Source: Alphaproteobacteria bacterium (GTDB taxonomy: Bacteria; Pseudomonadota; Alphaproteobacteria; Micropepsales; Micropepsaceae). Taken from it: a stretch of DNA of 5,867 nt. Below are positions 1-5,603 of the stretch, in pieces; the stretch's first letter is position 1, and the number at the start of each line of letters is the position of its first letter. The notes below the pieces were generated by a model. The model saw only the letters and a program-made list of their open reading frames with translations. It was not told the DNA's origin and ran no database searches. Where the stretch lies: positions 1 to 5,867 of the forward strand of contig JAEKMB010000268.1 in NCBI GenBank assembly GCA_019508105.1. Reading direction: 5' to 3'. Position numbers and translations under genes: made by a program.

Positions 1-849
1 CAGGACCCGCGCCTTGATGCGGTCCAGCCCTGGTTCGGGGTTGTAATCGCGCGAGGCGTCGAACTGGTAGATGGTGTCATTGGCGTCCCCGTCTGGCGTG
101 CCGGCCAGCATCTGGTCCACCGCGCGATCGGCCTCGGCATGGGTGCCGGCGCGGGCCTGCCAGCCCAGAGTGCCGCCGCTGGTGGCGGTGGAGAACAGCG
201 CATTGGCATATTTCAGCGACGGCGGCTGGCTGGTGTAGTCGCCATTGTGGAAGGCGGGATCGGCCTTGATGGTCTCGATCATCAGCCGCCGCATCGCCCA
301 GTTGCGCGAGGCCATGGCGGCCGGGGTGGAGGCCAGCGGCACCAGCCCGTCCATGAAATCCGGATAGGACTCGCCCCACACCCAGGTCAGCATGCCGCCC
401 ATTGAATTGCCCATCACCAGCTTGAGGTGCCTGACACCCAGGCCTTCGGTCAGCAGCCGGTGCTGCGCCGCCACCATGTCGTCATAGGTGTAGCGGGGAA
501 ATTTCATCCGCAGCCCGTCGGACGGCTTGCTGCTTTTGCCCGTCCCGATGCCGTCGGGCAGGATGATAAAATAGCGGGAGGCATCCAGCGGCTGGCCGGC
601 GCCGAACAGTTCGCCGCCAAAGCCGGCATTGAGCAGCCCGGCTCCGTTGCCGCCGGTGCCATGCAGCACCAGCACGGCCGGATTCTTCGGATCGCCCAGG
701 GTGAGGTAATGCTGTTTCATCGCCGGCAGGGTTTCGCCGGTATGGAAGCGGAAGTCGCGGATAACGAAATCGCCTTCCTGACGCAGCGGCGCCTCGGCGG
801 CGGACGTGCCCAGCGCGGCGGCCAGGAAAGCGGATGTGAGAAGCCCCAT
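1..849 (-). CDS. Secreted alpha/beta-fold hydrolase, homoserine acetyltransferase-like (partial, C-terminus beyond window)
   Basis: The first 283 residues are visible in an open frame that continues past the window edge. Residues 1-20 look like a signal peptide: a hydrophobic stretch followed by small residues and a likely cleavage after SAAEA, although the N-terminus lacks the usual positive charge. The mature part begins like an alpha/beta hydrolase: VLHGTGG at 61-67 (oxyanion-hole type HG), LPDGIGTGKSSKP at 97-109, and the nucleophile elbow GNSMGG at 147-152 with Ser149. IETIKADPAF near 191-200 resembles a motif of MetX-type homoserine O-acetyltransferases. The catalytic Asp and His would lie in the missing part. 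The export signal argues against a methionine-pathway MetX, so I call it a periplasmic hydrolase or esterase of unknown substrate. ATG 849 is the only standard start after the in-frame TAA at 865-867, and AAGG (858-861) lies 8 bases upstream of it. It lies downstream of tRNA-Pro on the same strand. Confidence 0.85.
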   Translation of the reverse strand, partial: MGLLTSAFLAAALGTSAAEAPLRQEGDFVIRDFRFHTGETLPAMKQHYLTLGDPKNPAVLVLHGTGGNGAGLLNAGFGGELFGAGQPLDASRYFIILPDGIGTGKSSKPSDGLRMKFPRYTYDDMVAAQHRLLTEGLGVRHLKLVMGNSMGGMLTWVWGESYPDFMDGLVPLASTPAAMASRNWAMRRLMIETIKADPAFHNGDYTSQPPSLKYANALFSTATSGGTLGWQARAGTHAEADRAVDQMLAGTPDGDANDTIYQFDASRDYNPEPGLDRIKARVL

Positions 850-915
850 GCGGATTGCCTTGCGTTAGCCGCGTGACTTCAGAGTATCAGAAAGAGCGGT
901 TGTAGCGCGGGCGGG

Positions 916-950
916 CATTCTTTTCGTTCGCATCGCGAACGAAAAGAATG
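916..950 (-). terminator. Perfect 16-bp hairpin abutting the tRNA-Pro 3' end, possible transcription terminator or processing element
   Basis: Arms 916-931 and 935-950 are perfect reverse complements separated by three bases. The outer two base pairs include the last two bases (CA) of the tRNA CCA end. In the tRNA transcript the ascending arm contains a UUCUUUU run, but no U-tract follows the stem (GCCCGCCC instead), so it is not a classical intrinsic terminator. It could stop transcription, protect or guide 3' processing, or be a small palindromic repeat. Visible symmetry is certain; function is inference. Confidence 0.55.
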
Positions 951-1025
951 GTCGGAGTGGCCGGATTTGAACCGACGACCCTTCGCCCCCCAGGCGAATG
1001 CTCTACCAGGCTGAGCCACACTCCG
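949..1025 (-). tRNA. tRNA-Pro, anticodon GGG, with encoded CCA
   Basis: The minus strand folds into a full cloverleaf of 77 nt including CCA. The acceptor arms CGGAGTG and CACTCCG pair over all 7 bp, and the discriminator is A. The D stem is GCTC/GAGC, the anticodon stem TTCGC/GCGAA, and the T arm GTCGG/CCGGC around loop TTCAAAT. The 7-base anticodon loop is CTGGGGG, giving anticodon GGG (positions 989-991), which reads CCC and CCU codons. The first pair C1-G72 with A73 agrees with known bacterial proline identity elements. The 3' ACCA is encoded in the DNA (949-952). It appears to be a single-tRNA unit with its own promoter. Confidence 0.97.
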
Positions 1026-1061
1026 ATGCCAAATTGAGGACTGGATACCTCGGGGGCGCGG

Positions 1062-1090
1062 AACATAGCGGCGGGACCCCCAGCCAGCAA
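1062..1090 (-). promoter_or_regulatory. Sigma70-like promoter of tRNA-Pro
   Basis: On the minus strand, TTGCTG (1085-1090) and TATGTT (1062-1067) are separated by exactly 17 bases. Transcription would start near 1055, about 30 bases before the mature tRNA. The bases just after the -10 box are CCGCGCCCCC. Such a GC-rich discriminator is typical of stringently controlled stable-RNA promoters (established for rRNA and tRNA promoters; its application here is inference). Confidence 0.55.
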
Positions 1091-1124
1091 GGCCGTACCG
1101 GCAATAGATTTTCCGCTGTTTTCG

Positions 1125-1724
1125 CTAGGGAAGGCGCCCGCGGGCGGCCTGCAGCCGGGCCTTGAGGCCGGTCAGTTCCTCCAGCAGCGCTTCCAGCCGT
1201 TCCCGTTCGGGCAAGCTGTCCTCGGACACGATATCCGCCGTTTCCAGTTCGATAACGGCCTCTGCCACCTCAGGCTCTTCCAACCCCGTCTCCGGGAAAA
1301 ACGGCAGCGACATGCCGCGCACGGCGCGCAGGTGGGTGGGACGCGGCTTTTTCACCGGCGCGGCCGGCTTTTCGACATAGACGATTTTCTCGCTCACCAC
1401 CGGCTCCGGCGCAGGCGCAGGCTCGGGCTCGCCGCGGCCGACATGGGCGACATGGCGAAGACCGCGCTCCTTCAGGACCTTCTGCACGCCCTTGATGGTG
1501 AAGCCGTCGCTATAGAGCAGCGCCCGGATGCCTTTGAGCAGATCGACATCCTCGGGGCGGTAATAGCGGCGGCCGCCGGCGCGCTTTACCGGCTTGATCT
1601 GGCTGAAGCGGCTTTCCCAGAAACGCAGCACATGCTGCGGCACATCCAGTTCCAGGGCAACTTCGCTGATGGTGCGGAAAGCTTCCGCCGACTTTGCGGG
1701 ATATGCGAAAGCCGCGGCGGACAT
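1125..1724 (-). CDS. MerR-family transcriptional regulator
   Basis: A 199-residue protein with an N-terminal MerR-type winged helix-turn-helix. [23 protein letters not shown] (split across helices at 18-40) is the HTH, and [17 protein letters not shown] (50-66) is the wing and following helix with the family's RxYxxxDV pattern. A third helical part, [16 protein letters not shown], ends near residue 86. A Pro/Ala/Glu-rich linker (about 97-110) and a charged C-terminal helix (about 168-195, probably coiled coil for dimerisation) follow. There is no cysteine, so a metal- or redox-sensing role of the classic MerR or SoxR type is unlikely. The target is unknown. ATG 1724 shares its A with the ihfA stop (TGATG), and AAGGTGAGG lies a few bases upstream. 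An in-frame TTG at 1727 is the alternative start. Co-transcription with ihfA, with coupled translation, is very likely; this pairing is common in Alphaproteobacteria. Confidence 0.9.
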   Translation of the reverse strand: MSAAAFAYPAKSAEAFRTISEVALELDVPQHVLRFWESRFSQIKPVKRAGGRRYYRPEDVDLLKGIRALLYSDGFTIKGVQKVLKERGLRHVAHVGRGEPEPAPAPEPVVSEKIVYVEKPAAPVKKPRPTHLRAVRGMSLPFFPETGLEEPEVAEAVIELETADIVSEDSLPERERLEALLEELTGLKARLQAARGRLP

Positions 1725-2041
1725 CAATCCTCACCTTCGGGCGAAGGCGTCTGGCCGTTGATCACAGCCTTGAGCACATGGCTGGGACGGAACACCAGCA
1801 CCCGACGCGGCGCGATCGGCACTTCATCGCCGGTCTTGGGATTGCGGCCCATGCGTTGGGATTTCTGGCGCACCGCGAAGGTGCCGAAGGAGGACAGTTT
1901 GACGGTCTCGCCCTTGGCCAGTGCGCCGCAGACTTCTTCCAGCATGTCCTCGACCATCTGGGCCGAATCGGTACGCGAAAGCCCCACCGCCTGAAAGACG
2001 GCTTCGGTAAGGTCGGCTCTGGTCAAAGTTCCCGTGGTCAT
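1724..2041 (-). CDS. ihfA: Integration host factor subunit alpha
   Basis: A 105-residue DNABII-family protein. With IHF-beta it forms a heterodimer that binds WATCAANNNNTTR-type sites and bends DNA sharply, acting in transcription, replication and recombination. Family marks are [17 protein letters not shown] at the N-terminus (6-22), the hinge [14 protein letters not shown] (47-60), and the beta-arm with [10 protein letters not shown] (65-74), whose Pro68 is the residue that intercalates into DNA. The end of the arm body is [13 protein letters not shown] (79-91). The RNPKTG arm and the short acidic tail fit the alpha subunit rather than HU. Length is slightly above the usual 95-100 residues because of the C-terminal tail. 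The ATG at 2041 has only a weak upstream purine stretch (AGAG). The following MerR gene overlaps its stop codon. Confidence 0.97.
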   Translation of the reverse strand: MTTGTLTRADLTEAVFQAVGLSRTDSAQMVEDMLEEVCGALAKGETVKLSSFGTFAVRQKSQRMGRNPKTGDEVPIAPRRVLVFRPSHVLKAVINGQTPSPEGED

Positions 2042-2047
2042 TTTGGC

Positions 2048-2052
2048 GACTC
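2048..2052. promoter_or_regulatory. GANTC site (possible CcrM methylation site) in the ihfA leader
   Basis: GACTC, a match to GANTC, lies 6 bases upstream of the ihfA start codon. In many Alphaproteobacteria the cell-cycle methyltransferase CcrM methylates GANTC, and methylation state affects some promoters. This is the only GANTC I found in an intergenic part of the window, though several occur inside genes. The match is certain; a regulatory role is speculative. Confidence 0.35.
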
Positions 2053-2059
2053 TGTGAGG

Positions 2060-2068
2060 TTATCCACA
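2060..2068 (+). promoter_or_regulatory. Perfect DnaA box in the ihfA promoter region
   Basis: TTATCCACA matches the strongest DnaA box consensus (TTATNCACA) at all nine positions. It lies just downstream of the proposed ihfA -10 box and over the expected start of transcription, about 20 bases before the ATG. DnaA bound here would be placed to repress or modulate ihfA. Sequence match is direct; binding is inferred. Confidence 0.55.
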
Positions 2069-2070
2069 AC

Positions 2071-2099
2071 ACGGTAGGCTGCCCGCGAATATGCGTCAA
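2071..2099 (-). promoter_or_regulatory. Sigma70-like promoter for ihfA and the MerR-family gene
   Basis: On the minus strand, TTGACG (2094-2099) matches five of six bases of TTGACA. After exactly 17 bases comes TACCGT (2071-2076), a weaker -10 match of three of six. Transcription would start near 2064, leaving a leader of about 23 bases before the ihfA ATG. The 105-bp gap after fabH supports a separate promoter here. Confidence 0.55.
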
Positions 2100-2112
2100 G
2101 ATCAAGAGGTTG
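2100..2112 (+). promoter_or_regulatory. Near-consensus IHF binding site upstream of ihfA
   Basis: GATCAAGAGGTTG fits the IHF consensus WATCAANNNNTTR at every defined position except the first (G instead of A or T). It lies directly against the upstream edge of the proposed -35 box. IHF autoregulates ihfA in Escherichia coli, so feedback control is plausible. Against it, the flanks are not clearly A/T-rich apart from a short TTTAA near 2123-2127. Confidence 0.4.
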
Positions 2113-2146
2113 GGGGGAAGCCTTTAAGTGCGGGACCGCGAGGCGG

Positions 2147-3118
2147 CTACCAGCGCAGGAGCGCCGCGCCCCAGGTAAAGCCGCCGCCCATGGCTTCCAG
2201 CAGGACCAGGTTGCCCCGCTTGATCCGGCCATCCTTGATGGCCGTGACCAGCGCCAGGGGCACCGAAGCGGCAGAGGTATTGCCGTGCAGGGCCACGGTG
2301 GAGATCACCTTGGCGGGGTCTATGGAGAGCTTCTTGGCGGTACCGTCCAGAATGCGCTGATTGGCCTGGTGGGGCACGAACCAGTCTATCTCGGAGAGGG
2401 GGATATTCGAGGCGGCGGCTGAGGCGGCGATGGCGGCGGCGATGTTGGTTACCGCATGCTTGAAGACTTCCTTGCCCTGCATCTTGAGCTTGCCGACCGT
2501 CTGGGTCGAGGACACCCCGCCATCGGTATAAAGCATGTCGTGCAGACGCCCGTCCGAGAACAGCCGGGTATTGAGGATGCCCTGGTCGGCATTGGTGCCC
2601 AGGCCGATATGGGCCTGCAGCACCACGGCGCCGGCGCCGTCGCCGAACAGCACGCAGGTGGTGCGGTCTTCCCAATCCAGCAGCCGCGACATGGTCTCGG
2701 CGCCGATCAACAGGATGGTGCGGGCCGCGCCGGTGCGGATCAGGCTGTCGGCCACCGCCATGCCGTAGATGAAGCCCGAACACACCGCCTGCACGTCAAA
2801 GGCCGCGCCATGGGCCATGCCCAGCCGCGCCTGCACGATGGTGGCCGTGGCGGGAAAGCTTTCATCCGGCGTGGTGGTGGCGCAGATGATCATGTCCAAC
2901 TCGCCGGCATCGATGCCGGCATCGGTCAGGGCGGCGCGGGCGGCGCCCAGAGCCAGGTCCGAGGTCTTTTCGCCCGGCAATGCGATGCGGCGCTGCTTGA
3001 TGCCGGTGCGGCCCTGGATCCACTCGTCCGAGGTGTCCATTTTCTTGGCCAGATCGTCATTGGTGACGACGTTGGACGGCAGGCAGGCGCCTGCGCCGAT
3101 GACGCGGGCCCGGATCAC
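2147..3118 (-). CDS. fabH: 3-oxoacyl-[acyl-carrier-protein] synthase III (beta-ketoacyl-ACP synthase III)
   Basis: FabH condenses an acyl-CoA primer (usually acetyl-CoA) with malonyl-ACP to start type II fatty acid synthesis in the cytoplasm. The 323-residue protein has the usual length and the full thiolase-fold catalytic triad: Cys113 in VQAVCSGF, His250 in VPHQANQRI, and Asn280 in LHGNTSAAS. Also seen are the N-terminal [28 protein letters not shown] (29-40), the [10 protein letters not shown] strand (158-167) and the C-terminal [16 protein letters not shown]. The start is GTG at 3118, inside the plsX stop (GTGA, a 4-bp overlap), so translation is probably coupled. An internal ATG would remove the conserved N-terminus. 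plsX and fabH sit together in many bacteria. Confidence 0.98.
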   Translation of the reverse strand: MIRARVIGAGACLPSNVVTNDDLAKKMDTSDEWIQGRTGIKQRRIALPGEKTSDLALGAARAALTDAGIDAGELDMIICATTTPDESFPATATIVQARLGMAHGAAFDVQAVCSGFIYGMAVADSLIRTGAARTILLIGAETMSRLLDWEDRTTCVLFGDGAGAVVLQAHIGLGTNADQGILNTRLFSDGRLHDMLYTDGGVSSTQTVGKLKMQGKEVFKHAVTNIAAAIAASAAASNIPLSEIDWFVPHQANQRILDGTAKKLSIDPAKVISTVALHGNTSAASVPLALVTAIKDGRIKRGNLVLLEAMGGGFTWGAALLRW

Positions 3119-4161
3119 AGTTCACCCGTGCGCGCGCCGGCGCTTTCGGCGGTGATGCGCGAGCGGTCGGTGGTGATGCGCGCATTGATGTCAGCCCGGG
3201 CCATGTCGATGGCCATGTCCAGGGCGCTGGCAAAACCCACCGCATCGGCGCCGCCATGGCTTTTGACCACCACGCCATTGAGGCCCAGAAAAATGCCGCC
3301 ATTCTGGGCCCTGGGATCAAGCTTGCGGCGCAAGGCCTGCAGCGCGCCCGCGGCGATCACCGCCCCCAGCTTGGACAGGAAAGAGCGTTTCAGCGCCGCT
3401 CTCAGATACGCGCCCATCAGGCGGGCGGTGCCTTCGGCGGTCTTGAGCGCGATATTGCCGGTAAAGCCGTCGGTCACCACCACGTCCACCGTGCCCTTGG
3501 CGATGTCATCACCTTCGACAAAGCCGTGAAAGGCCATGGGCAGGTTGGAATTGCGCAGGATCTGGGCGGCGCCGCGCACCCCGTCATTGCCCTTCTGCTC
3601 CTCGGCGCCGACATTGAGGATGCCCACGGTGGGCCGCTCCAGGCCGAATATCACATGGGCAAAGGCTTCGCCCATCACCGCGAAATCCACCAGCATCTCG
3701 TCGGTGGCCGCGACATTGGCGCCCACATCCAGCACGATGGTCTGGCCTTTCAAGGTGGGCCAGATCACGGCGATGGCGGGGCGCGAAATGCCTTCGATAA
3801 TGCCCAGCCCGAACATGGATACCGCCATCAGCGCGCCGGTATTGCCGGCGCTGACCGCGACATCGGCATCGCCTTCCTTCACGCAATTGATGGTGTGCCA
3901 CATGGACGTGTCCTTGCCGCGGCGCAGGACATGGCTGGGCTTGTCTTCCATGGTGACGCGGCCGGGGGCGTGGCGCACGCTGACGCGGGTTTGCAGTTTC
4001 GGCTGGCGCGCCACAAGCCGTTTGAGCTCGGCCTCATCGCCATGCAGAATGAAATTGACGCCGGTGTGGCGCTGGATGGTCTTGAGCAATGCGCTCACGA
4101 CAACGGCCGGGCCGGCATCCCCGCCCATGGCATCGATCGAAACGGTTAGGGCGCGGGTCAC
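3115..4161 (-). CDS. plsX: Phosphate acyltransferase PlsX
   Basis: PlsX turns acyl-ACP and phosphate into acyl-phosphate, the acyl donor for PlsY in the first step of phosphatidic acid synthesis; it is a peripheral membrane enzyme. The 348-residue product carries the family signatures [10 protein letters not shown] (9-18), SAGNTGA (104-110), [13 protein letters not shown] (181-193), [16 protein letters not shown] (229-244) and [19 protein letters not shown] (288-306). Length is normal. I chose GTG 4161 because GAAAGG (4167-4172) is then five bases upstream. The alternative GTG at 4167 would overlap that Shine-Dalgarno sequence and add only two residues. It lies 24 bp after rpmF and overlaps fabH by 4 bp, so all three are probably on one mRNA. 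Confidence 0.97.
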   Translation of the reverse strand: MTRALTVSIDAMGGDAGPAVVVSALLKTIQRHTGVNFILHGDEAELKRLVARQPKLQTRVSVRHAPGRVTMEDKPSHVLRRGKDTSMWHTINCVKEGDADVAVSAGNTGALMAVSMFGLGIIEGISRPAIAVIWPTLKGQTIVLDVGANVAATDEMLVDFAVMGEAFAHVIFGLERPTVGILNVGAEEQKGNDGVRGAAQILRNSNLPMAFHGFVEGDDIAKGTVDVVVTDGFTGNIALKTAEGTARLMGAYLRAALKRSFLSKLGAVIAAGALQALRRKLDPRAQNGGIFLGLNGVVVKSHGGADAVGFASALDMAIDMARADINARITTDRSRITAESAGARTGEL

Positions 4162-4185
4162 GGCCACCTTTCGGGCGGGCGGATT

Positions 4186-4365
4186 TTAGCTCTTCGCCTT
4201 CACGACTTCGCGGTCGGCATAATGGCCGCAGGAGCCGCAAATATGATGGGGGCGCTTGGGTTCGCCGCATTTGGGGCAATCACCATGGGCGGCCACCGTC
4301 AGGGCGTGGTGCGAGCGGCGCATGTTGCGGCGCGACGGCGAGGTTTTTCGTTTCGGGACCGCCAT
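4186..4365 (-). CDS. rpmF: 50S ribosomal protein L32, Zn-ribbon form
   Basis: A 59-residue basic protein that begins [20 protein letters not shown], the classic L32 N-terminus that threads into 23S rRNA. The C-terminal half has two CxxC pairs, Cys30/Cys33 in DCPKCG and Cys43/Cys46 in ICGSCG, which should bind one zinc ion. Many bacteria carry a cysteine-free L32, so this is the C+ version. The ATG at 4365 has AGGAG (4375-4379) nine bases upstream. The order yceD, rpmF, plsX, fabH is widespread in bacteria, which supports the call. Confidence 0.97.
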   Translation of the reverse strand: MAVPKRKTSPSRRNMRRSHHALTVAAHGDCPKCGEPKRPHHICGSCGHYADREVVKAKS

Positions 4366-4374
4366 GGCGGAAAA

Positions 4375-4398
4375 CTCCTAAATGCCCGGCCCAAGGAG
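4375..4398 (-). promoter_or_regulatory. Possible Shine-Dalgarno-sequestering hairpin in the rpmF leader
   Basis: In the rpmF leader, CTCCT (4394-4398) is the exact complement of the rpmF Shine-Dalgarno AGGAG (4375-4379), with a 14-base loop. Pairing continues weakly outward, AA with TT after one mismatch. If formed, it would hide the ribosome binding site and could tune L32 synthesis. A 5-bp stem is weak, so the fold is only a possibility. Confidence 0.25.
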
Positions 4399-4423
4399 GT
4401 TTGGGGGGCGCAAACAGGCGGCG

Positions 4424-4453
4424 TGGGTAGCAGGAAAGCCGCCCCGGTTTCAA
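4424..4453 (-). promoter_or_regulatory. Candidate promoter for rpmF-plsX-fabH
   Basis: On the minus strand, TTGAAA (4448-4453) matches five of six -35 bases. After 18 bases comes TACCCA (4424-4429), which resembles the TACCGT -10 proposed for ihfA. It would give a leader of roughly 50 bases before rpmF. The 122-bp gap after yceD makes an internal promoter reasonable, but the -10 match is poor. Confidence 0.35.
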
Positions 4454-4470
4454 GCCAAAAGCCGGGTGGC

Positions 4471-4489
4471 AAAAGGGGTTAAAGCCCCT
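4471..4489 (-). terminator. Weak intrinsic terminator or attenuator after yceD
   Basis: Starting inside the yceD stop codon, AGGGG and CCCCT form a 5-bp stem around a 6-base loop (CTTTAA), followed by a short T run on the minus strand. The stem is short and the tail is only three or four T, so it probably gives partial termination between the chaperone-yceD pair and rpmF. Confidence 0.4.
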
Positions 4490-5018
4490 ATTTCAAGCTT
4501 TTGAGCACGGCAAAGGGGCTTTCGGGGGCCACCACAGCCTCAGGAGGCGGCTCAAACGCCACCCCCGGGCAGCGCGGATAGGGGTCCAGGGCCAGGGCGA
4601 ACTCCTCCAGCACGGGGGCAGCCAGGTCATAATGCAGGCTGGAAATCTCCTCAGGCCCCTCCTCTTCCAGGGAATCCAGCACCACATCGGGCGCCGATTC
4701 GGGGGCCTGTTTGTGGCGGCTGGGACCGACAAAAAGCAGTTCGCGGTGGAAACGGTGCTCCACCCGCGCCGCGACCGGTTCCAAGGTGACGACACAGGCC
4801 TGGGTGACCTCGGCGGAGAGGGTGAAATCCAGACCGAAGCGCACCGGTCCCAGCTTCCTGATCTCGACTTTGGTGTCCAGCCGCGCCAGCGACAGAATTC
4901 CGGCCCAGCGGGCGATGGCGGCGCGCTCGGTGTCATCGGCGGCAAATGTCACCACATCGCCGGCATTTCCCAGCCGGGCGAGATTATAGACATGGGCGAG
5001 CGGAAGGCCTTGGGTCAT
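4488..5018 (-). CDS. yceD: YceD family protein (DUF177), 23S rRNA accumulation protein-like
   Basis: A 176-residue member of the YceD/DUF177 family, which is usually encoded just before rpmF, as here. Escherichia coli YceD and its plant relative are linked to 23S rRNA accumulation, but the molecular action is not settled. Features seen: Cys75 in TQACVVTLEPV (72-82), an acidic segment EEEGPEEI (118-125), the family motif LALDPYPRCPG (142-152) with Cys150, and the C-terminal SPFAVLKSLK (167-176), a strong family hallmark. The ATG at 5018 lacks a clear Shine-Dalgarno sequence. It lies 6 bp after the stop of the chaperone gene, so coupled translation is likely. There are no signal or membrane segments, so it is probably cytoplasmic. 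Confidence 0.9.
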   Translation of the reverse strand: MTQGLPLAHVYNLARLGNAGDVVTFAADDTERAAIARWAGILSLARLDTKVEIRKLGPVRFGLDFTLSAEVTQACVVTLEPVAARVEHRFHRELLFVGPSRHKQAPESAPDVVLDSLEEEGPEEISSLHYDLAAPVLEEFALALDPYPRCPGVAFEPPPEAVVAPESPFAVLKSLK

Positions 5019-5024
5019 GGCGTT

Positions 5025-5522
5025 TTATATAGTCGGCAAAGTTCCGAAATCGAGCCCGTCCGGAAGCGATTGTTTCAGGCTGCTGCGGGCGCTGGTGGCG
5101 TAGGCGGCCAGGGCGCGGGCGCGGCGATCGACGCTTCCGCCCCGCCACAGATTGCGCGCCAGCGCCGCAGCCAGATCCTCTTCAGTCTTGGCGGCGTCAT
5201 AGACGGCGATGCGGCCATAAAAAGCGTTGGCCATGGCCTTGAGCTTGTGGCCCAGCCCCATGTCGCCCACCCCCTGCTCGCGCATCGCCTCCTCGAAACC
5301 GGTGAAGATCGTGTCGGTCAGGCTTTGCGCGGGCTCTGCGCCCTTGAGTTCCGCCAGCGCCATCCAGGCGTGGAACACCAAAAGGTCGAAGCGGCCATCG
5401 ATGCTGTCAGCCACGCCGAACCCTTCGAAAAACACCGGTTCCCGGCTGCGGCTTACAAGTCCGTCATACAGGCGGCGCGCTTCCTGCTTGCGCGCGGCCG
5501 ATTTCTTGAGCAAATTCAGCAT
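5025..5522 (-). CDS. Ubiquinol-cytochrome c chaperone family protein (CBP3/UQCC1-like)
   Basis: A 165-residue protein of the ubiquinol-cytochrome c chaperone family, whose mitochondrial members Cbp3/UQCC1 help make and assemble cytochrome b of complex III. Family features are ARRLYDGLVSRSREPVFFEGFGV (15-37), the GRFDLLVFHAWMAL stretch (43-56), and EQGVGDMGLGHKLKAMANAFYGR (82-104), which matches the conserved GVGD...K..M..AFYGR core. A Trp-containing segment near 126 follows. It is mostly helical with no signal peptide. The ATG at 5522 has AGGA (5531-5534) eight bases upstream. In Alphaproteobacteria this gene often precedes yceD, as here. It probably heads the minus-strand unit. A role in bc1 assembly is inferred from the family. 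Confidence 0.9.
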   Translation of the reverse strand: MLNLLKKSAARKQEARRLYDGLVSRSREPVFFEGFGVADSIDGRFDLLVFHAWMALAELKGAEPAQSLTDTIFTGFEEAMREQGVGDMGLGHKLKAMANAFYGRIAVYDAAKTEEDLAAALARNLWRGGSVDRRARALAAYATSARSSLKQSLPDGLDFGTLPTI

Positions 5523-5549
5523 CTAAACGGTCCTGTTTGGCGGTCGGCC

Positions 5550-5578
5550 TTGCAACCCCGCCCCCCGGACGTTAGCAC
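5550..5578 (+). promoter_or_regulatory. Candidate promoter for bamE within a divergent intergenic region
   Basis: The 81-bp gap 5523-5603 must drive genes on both strands. On the plus strand, TTGCAA (5550-5555) and TAGCAC (5573-5578) are 17 bases apart, placing the start of transcription near 5585. On the minus strand an extended -10-like TGCTAACGT (5569-5577) is visible, but TTGGAC (5595-5600) is 20 bases away, too far for a good -35. Both matches are modest. Confidence 0.3.
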
Positions 5579-5603
5579 ATCAGCGCCGCCGAAAGTCCAA
5601 GAC

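Noticed and set aside
427..876. 149-codon open frame on the plus strand
   Set aside because: It is antisense to the hydrolase gene, whose signal peptide and catalytic motifs are clear; high GC content keeps the opposite frame open.
949..1025. tRNA gene as an integration site for a mobile element
   Set aside because: No integrase gene and no duplicated tRNA 3' end are visible next to it within the window.
887..1090. 67-codon open frame on the minus strand
   Set aside because: It runs straight through tRNA-Pro, its promoter and the hairpin, and has no recognisable protein features.
1725..1727. TTG start for the MerR-family gene
   Set aside because: The adjacent ATG at 1724 overlaps the ihfA stop as TGATG with a well-placed Shine-Dalgarno sequence, so TTG is less likely.
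2456..3529. 357-codon open frame on the plus strand
   Set aside because: It lies antisense to fabH and plsX, has a His/Gly/Ala-rich composition typical of GC-rich shadow frames, and shows no domain.
3256..4149. 297-codon open frame on the plus strand
   Set aside because: It is fully antisense to plsX and its composition is that of a shadow frame.
4393..4400. Perfect AAGGAGGT Shine-Dalgarno-like sequence on the plus strand
   Set aside because: No sensible start codon and coding frame follows it. Its complement on the minus strand is better explained as part of the rpmF leader.
4089..4482. Two plus-strand open frames of 113 and 86 codons over the rpmF region
   Set aside because: They are antisense to rpmF, a certain gene, and are low-complexity Arg/Gly-rich shadows.
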